Below, piece by piece: positions 59,735-64,000 of a stretch of DNA of 64,000 nucleotides (the stretch's first letter is position 1; the number at the start of each line of letters is the position of its first letter). Under the pieces are notes generated by a model, which saw only the letters and a program-made list of their open reading frames with translations, was not told the origin of the DNA and did no database searches. The stretch is from the NCBI RefSeq assembly GCF_032854445.1, contig NC_088295.1, positions 9,056,501 to 9,120,500 of the forward strand, given 5' to 3'. A program made the translations under genes and the position numbers. The DNA is from Liolophura sinensis (taxonomy: Eukaryota > Mollusca > Polyplacophora > Chitonida > Chitonidae).

Positions 59735-59995
59735 TTAAGTATGTATGGTTGGGTTTTAACGTCGTACTTAACAATTTTTTAGTTCTGTGACGACGAGGAG
59801 TCATTAGGTGTGTGTACATATATTGTGCCTTCTTGTGTCAGGGCGCGTCCATGAAGTCTCGCGCCCAAGACACAAGACATGACACCCCACCCAGTTACAT
59901 CAGTGCTGAGCACCAAGCGAGGAGAAGTAAGTATAATTTTAAAATCTTTGGTATGACCCGACCCGGGTTTGATCCCGGGGTCTCGATTGTTGGTT
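59735..59995 (-). repeat. SINE-B copy 1 of a tandem pair
   Basis: It contains GTCGTACTTAACAATTTTTT, GACGACGAGGAGTCATTAGG, AAGACACAAGACATGACACC, CAAGCGAGGAG and a reversed B-box, GGTTTGATCCC. It lacks the CACATTATACTGAAACC segment and some flanking sequence, so it carries an internal deletion relative to the next copy. Confidence 0.85.
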
Positions 59996-60044
59996 AAGGT
60001 GTTGATGACTGGTTGGTCAAAGTGTCGAATAAATGAATGAATGC

Positions 60045-60395
60045 TTGAGATTTATCGTCGTACTTAACAATTTTTTTAGTTCTGTGACGACGAGGAGTCA
60101 TTAGGTGTGTGTACATATACCGTGTCCTCTTGTGGCAGGGCGAATCCAAGCGGCCATGTTGCTGCCGCCACAGAAGTATCATGCCCAAGACACCAGACAT
60201 GACACCCCACTAAGTCACATTATACTGAAACCGGGCCAACCAGTTCTGTTTCCTTGCTCTAAGCTCTCAGTGCTGAGCGTCAAGCGAGGCAGCAACAAGT
60301 ACCATTTTTAAAGTCTTTGGCATGACCCGACCTCGGTTTGATCCCAGTTCTCCCCCGGATGCTCAAACGATTAGGCCACCGACACGGTCCAATGT
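60045..60395 (-). repeat. SINE-B copy 2, most complete
   Basis: On the minus strand: head GGTGGCCTAATCGTTTGAGC (A-box), B-box GGGATCAAACC, TACTTGTTGCTGCCTCGCTT, GGTTTCAGTATAATGTGACT, GGTGTCATGTCTGGTGTCTT, GGCGGCAGCAACATGGCC, CCTAATGACTCCTCGTCGTC and the 3' end AATTGTTAAGTACGACGATA. It serves as the reference for the family in this window. Confidence 0.88.
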
Positions 60396-62517
60396 GAAAG
60401 TGTTGCGGACGTGCTGGTGAAGGTGCTGGTGACGGGTTGGGGTTGCCTGCTCACTTGCTAAAACAGCTCTTCCCAAGTCAGACAATTTAGCTGTTTGAGT
60501 GTTCTTTTCGACTTATCAACAAGCCCGTGTAACGTTTCAGATGTCACAAAATATCTCATTTGTTGATTTCTACTCCGTGGGTTCAGGAACGACTATAAAT
60601 CATGCGGTTGTCATCTACTTCCACAACGGCGGTGTTTATACGTGTAGCACTCCTGACTTTCTCTTCCCATTTTTCTGCAGATATATAAGCGGAACATTTT
60701 TGGGCGTAGGTATTCAGTTACCGTTGCTGTGGAAGTAAGACAGATTTAGGCTCCTAGAAAGCATTGGCGTAGTTTTGTTATATTTATCGAATAGAAAATA
60801 CTGTTGAACATGTGCGTAAAATAATATTCACATAAAATATTTCCATAGACACAAGTCATAAAACCAGACCGTCCTTTACTTCATGAATGCCCACACACCC
60901 AGTTGTAAATTGCGATTGTTCACATGTGGCGTATAAACGCTGATGTCGCATGTATAATATACTCCAGATAGACAACAGATGTGCTTAGATTGCAAGTCAG
61001 GAATTCATGATGAATTAACTGTATACTTTCGACATCGATATTGACATTTATCACTCGTAAGTCTCCTGTCTGAAGTTTAATTACGTCCATTTTACCTTGG
61101 ACAATAACAATCTAGGTTTAACGGACTATAAATAAGTCCTCAGTGGCGTTATCTACACAACAACCTGATAAAAATTGAATTGCACAAATGTACCAATTTG
61201 CACAGATTTAAATGTGTATGTGTACGTTGTTGTGTACTATTCCCAGACTAAGATGACATCACGCTCCAAAAGTTCAGACTTTATCATTCACGAAATATTC
61301 ACTTCCTCAGGCACACCAATAAATCAATATATGTTTCAATCTTTTTGTTTGTGACATAATATATGCATTATCACGATGCACCGCCGTACGTATTTTTGAT
61401 TCCAGTTGCCTTATGTTTTACTGCACACGGAGGTTTTCATGTCTTGCGTGTACGTTAGCCTGTGTTCTTTTCATCAGTCCAGAGAATATACCTGTTACAA
61501 ATTTCAAGACGTGTCCGTCTGATAAGGCGGCGTATATATCATCTGTCAGTTATTGTTGAGGTGAACAGTCACGAGGTGTAGACATCACGCAGGAGCCTGT
61601 GTATAAAATCGTTTCGTTTCGAAATATAAAATCTATATGTGTAGACGACACCTTTCTGATGTTATTATGACGTTATTCCTGTGCCTGCGCCCACTGGTGG
61701 TTCATCTATGCCAGCTAGATGGCACTTACCCGTCCGGGTTTGAGGTGTAATGGAGATGATTGCGTGCTGAGCATACAGTTAAAGGATAAACATATTCACT
61801 GGAGAATGCTGGAATTTGTTTCATAAGTTTGCCTTGGGATTTTCAAACAAGCATGTTCAAATGGCCGCAAACTACTGCTACACGAATTATCTGTTTGTAA
61901 GTGTCGATTCCAACCTTTCTCCACACAAAAGTCTGGGGTGATTTTATTGCTGCTCTTTGCCTTAAGTATACATACTCACAGTTTGGGGTTATATTGGCGA
62001 AGTATAATTGACAGCCATAGTGGATTTTCTTGTGGGGGGGGGGGGGGGGGTGCGGGTAGGTTGGGGGTCGGTTGGGGTTACGGTTTAGTGCTTTAGTGGA
62101 TAGGCGACATGGTCAACTATACAGAGATAAGGAAACGAGCAATATTTATCAAGAGGAAATAACCGCTGCAAAATAAGGTGCCATCGAAGTGTTTTGGGCA
62201 ATTTGAAGGTGGCTCAAGGCATTTTCTTACCTTTTTTGACACGGCCATTAGTATTTTAACCATTATATATGATAAAAATGACATCTATTTATCTCACACG
62301 GCTCTTTCTTTGGAAGAAATATGGCAATTACAACATTACCAGTAACAAAAGATTATGGAAAGTAAATAATAAAAATAATGTTTCAAAATGTCAAATTTTC
62401 AAAATTTCAAAACTTAAAACGTATATCTAGGAGCTATCAATACAGATCAATTTTACAGGAGGTTGACATTAAGTTTATATTTGCTGATTTATTGCTTAAT
62501 GCATTAATGTAATTCAG
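60396..62517. other. Gene-poor stretch with a G17 run
   Basis: A 17-G run at 62034-62050 is followed by further G tracts to about 62090. No coding exon or SINE was recognised. The frame at 60499-60738 is unsupported. Confidence 0.5.
62034..62090 (+). repeat. G-rich tract with 17 consecutive G
   Basis: G17 is followed by TGCGGGTAGG, TTGGGGGTCGG and TTGGGGTTACGG. At least four G runs of three or more make a G-quadruplex possible on the plus strand. Confidence 0.8.
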
Positions 62518-62523
62518 TTCCCA

Positions 62524-62620
62524 GTAGTGGGAGGAAACCGGCCAGAACCCGGCGGGAAACACAACCAGGTTGCTGACAGACCTTCCCAAGTGCGACTGGA
62601 GAGAAATCGAGCATGATATA
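62524..62620 (-). repeat. SINE-A central fragment, minus strand
   Basis: GTGGGAGGAAACCGGCCAGA, CCCGGCGGGAAACAC, CAGGTTGCTGACAGACCTTC and GACTGGAGAGAAATCGAGCA match the SINE-A core. Head and tail are absent. Confidence 0.75.
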
Positions 62621-62859
62621 GTAATTTAAATACACATAATATATTAACAAACATGAAACACTTTAATCTTTTTTAGTATTAAATCATATTAAATTGTTTG
62701 TATTTAGAGGATACCATTATTTTGTAGGATTCCTGTTTTGATTGTAAAATGAGTTGAGACGAGTCTTGTTTATATCAAATGACTTTCAACGTTCCTTCCC
62801 CCCTGAAAAATATTGCGTCCATTTTGGGGGGTTGCATTGGCGAAGTGAAACGGAACACC

Positions 62860-63420
62860 GTAAAGCTCCATTCTGCGAGTTGTAGTGCGAGGTGAAATGC
62901 AGCACTGTGGTGGTAACGGTGCATTCTGAGGGTTCTAGTGCAAGGCGAAATGAGGAAGGTAATAACGGTTCATTCTGGGTGTTCTATTGCGAGGCAAAAT
63001 GAAGCAATGTGGTGAGAACGGTGCATTTTGTGCTTTATAGCGCGAGGTGAAATGAAGCACTATGGTTATAATGGTGCATTCTGGGGCTTTGGGTGTAAGG
63101 TAAAATGAACCACTATAGTGACAATGGCGGATTCCGCTGGCATTAATAAGTTCTTTTGAAGAGTGAGAGGTGAAATCAAACGCTATGGTGCACTTGAAGG
63201 TTATATTGTGGAGAGATGAACAGGTGGAATTAACCACTATGGTTATAACGATGCATTCTGGGCGTTACCGCCCACGGTTGTTACTCTAGGTGTTCTGATG
63301 ATAGAGCATTTTGAGATTAGCGAAGTTAAATGTGAAACTATTGTGATGACGATGCTTTCTTGGCGTTACAATTGTTAGCAGCTGTTTTGATGATGGAGCA
63401 TTTTGAGGTTTATTGTGGGT
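62860..63420. repeat. Degenerate tandem array, units of about 58 bp
   Basis: At least eight loosely related units carry GCGAGGTGAAATGAAGCAC, a GGTTATAA- or GGTGATAA-like spacer and GGTGCATTCTGGG in order. Divergence and indels are substantial. It leads directly into the 100-bp array. Confidence 0.85.
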
Positions 63421-63870
63421 GGCGAAGTAAAATGAACAACCACTGTGATAAGGATGTATTCTCGGAGTTACAGTTGCTACTGTAACTGTGTTGATGATGG
63501 AGCATTTTGAGATTTATGATGGCGAAGTAAAATGAACAACCACTGTGATAAGGATGTATTCTCGGAGTTACAGTTGCTACTGTAACTGTGTTGATGATGG
63601 AGCATTTTGAGATTTATGATGGCGAAGTAAAATGAACAACCACTGTGGTAAGGATGTATTCTCGGAGTTACAGTTGCTACTGTAACTGTGTTGATGATGG
63701 AGCATTTTGAGATTTATGATGGCGAAGTAAAATAAACAACCACTGTGGTAAGGATGTATTCTCGGAGTTACAGTTGCTACTGTAACTGTGTTGATGATGA
63801 AGCATTTTGAGATTTATGATGGCGAAGTAAAATGAACAACCATTGTGATAAGGATGTATTTGTGTGAGTG
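63421..63870. repeat. 100-bp tandem repeat, about 4.4 copies
   Basis: AGGATGTATTCTCGGAGTTA starts at 63451, 63551, 63651 and 63751, a period of exactly 100 bp with very few substitutions. AGGATGTATT recurs at 63851, where the repeat breaks off. Each full unit carries the hairpin AGTTACAG-TTGCTA-CTGTAACT. Confidence 0.97.
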
Positions 63871-64000
63871 ACGAGGAGTGGGGGATGTTTGGGTTGCGGT
63901 TTTTGTCATGCAATTTCTGGCGAAGGGCCAAATTTCCTTTTCATTTATACAGTTTCACAGAGAAATCAAGTATTTATAAATGAATTGTTATCGTGTAGGG
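63871..64000. other. Right edge, nothing recognised
   Basis: This is unique-looking sequence beyond the 100-bp array. No gene, SINE or repeat unit is visible. Confidence 0.5.

Noticed and set aside
63677-63931. Minus-strand 84-codon frame
   Set aside because: Produced by the 100-bp tandem repeat.
1-64000. CRISPR array, operon, prophage or bacterial mobile element
   Set aside because: Spliced exons, SINEs and microsatellites show a metazoan nuclear genome. The regular repeats are direct tandem minisatellites without unique spacers.

Overview
This is a eukaryotic, AT-rich, intron- and repeat-dominated stretch. It most likely comes from a mollusc, or at least a lophotrochozoan. Two things point there: a nicotinic acetylcholine receptor (nAChR) subunit of a type best known from snails, and many copies of two tRNA-derived SINE families that I recognise as typical of molluscan genomes. 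No prokaryotic, viral or CRISPR signal was seen. The species cannot be named from the sequence.

The one gene I can build with confidence runs leftwards on the minus strand from about 19884 to 264 and continues off the left edge. Seven exons with matching phases encode about 347 residues of an alpha-type nAChR subunit. In order they carry: a signal peptide (19839-19884 plus a 27-nt microexon at 6919-6945), the ligand-binding domain (5680-5873, 4648-4763, first part of 3653-4107) with loop A-D aromatics, the 13-residue Cys loop and the vicinal Cys pair, M1 (end of 3653-4107), M2 (2930-3016) and M3 (264-379). The large cytoplasmic loop and M4 are outside the window. The selectivity filter reads Pro-Ala-Lys where cation-selective nAChRs read Gly-Glu-Lys. 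By analogy with other anion-selective Cys-loop receptors, and with the Pro-Ala subunits of Lymnaea and Aplysia, this predicts an acetylcholine-gated chloride channel subunit. Intron 1 is about 12.9 kb and full of repeats.

From about 20 kb to 64 kb I find no gene I can name. Two short minus-strand stretches look like exons of unknown genes (30322-30526 with a strong donor; 32090-32220 with an acceptor and a stop). The rest is intergenic or intronic sequence. It holds SINEs (10021-10290, 27582-27839, 47051-47306, 59735-60395 and others), AT microsatellites (2605-2798, 50921-51010), several minisatellites (17-bp, 35-bp, 20-bp, 15-bp units), and a large 19-bp minisatellite of about 70 units at 40706-42046. 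The right edge (62860-63870) is a tandem array that changes from degenerate units of about 58 bp into near-perfect 100-bp units.

The observations most worth following are the predicted anion-selective pore, the 27-nt microexon that completes the signal peptide, two tiny upstream ORFs crowding the start codon, and the architecture of the 19-bp and 100-bp arrays.
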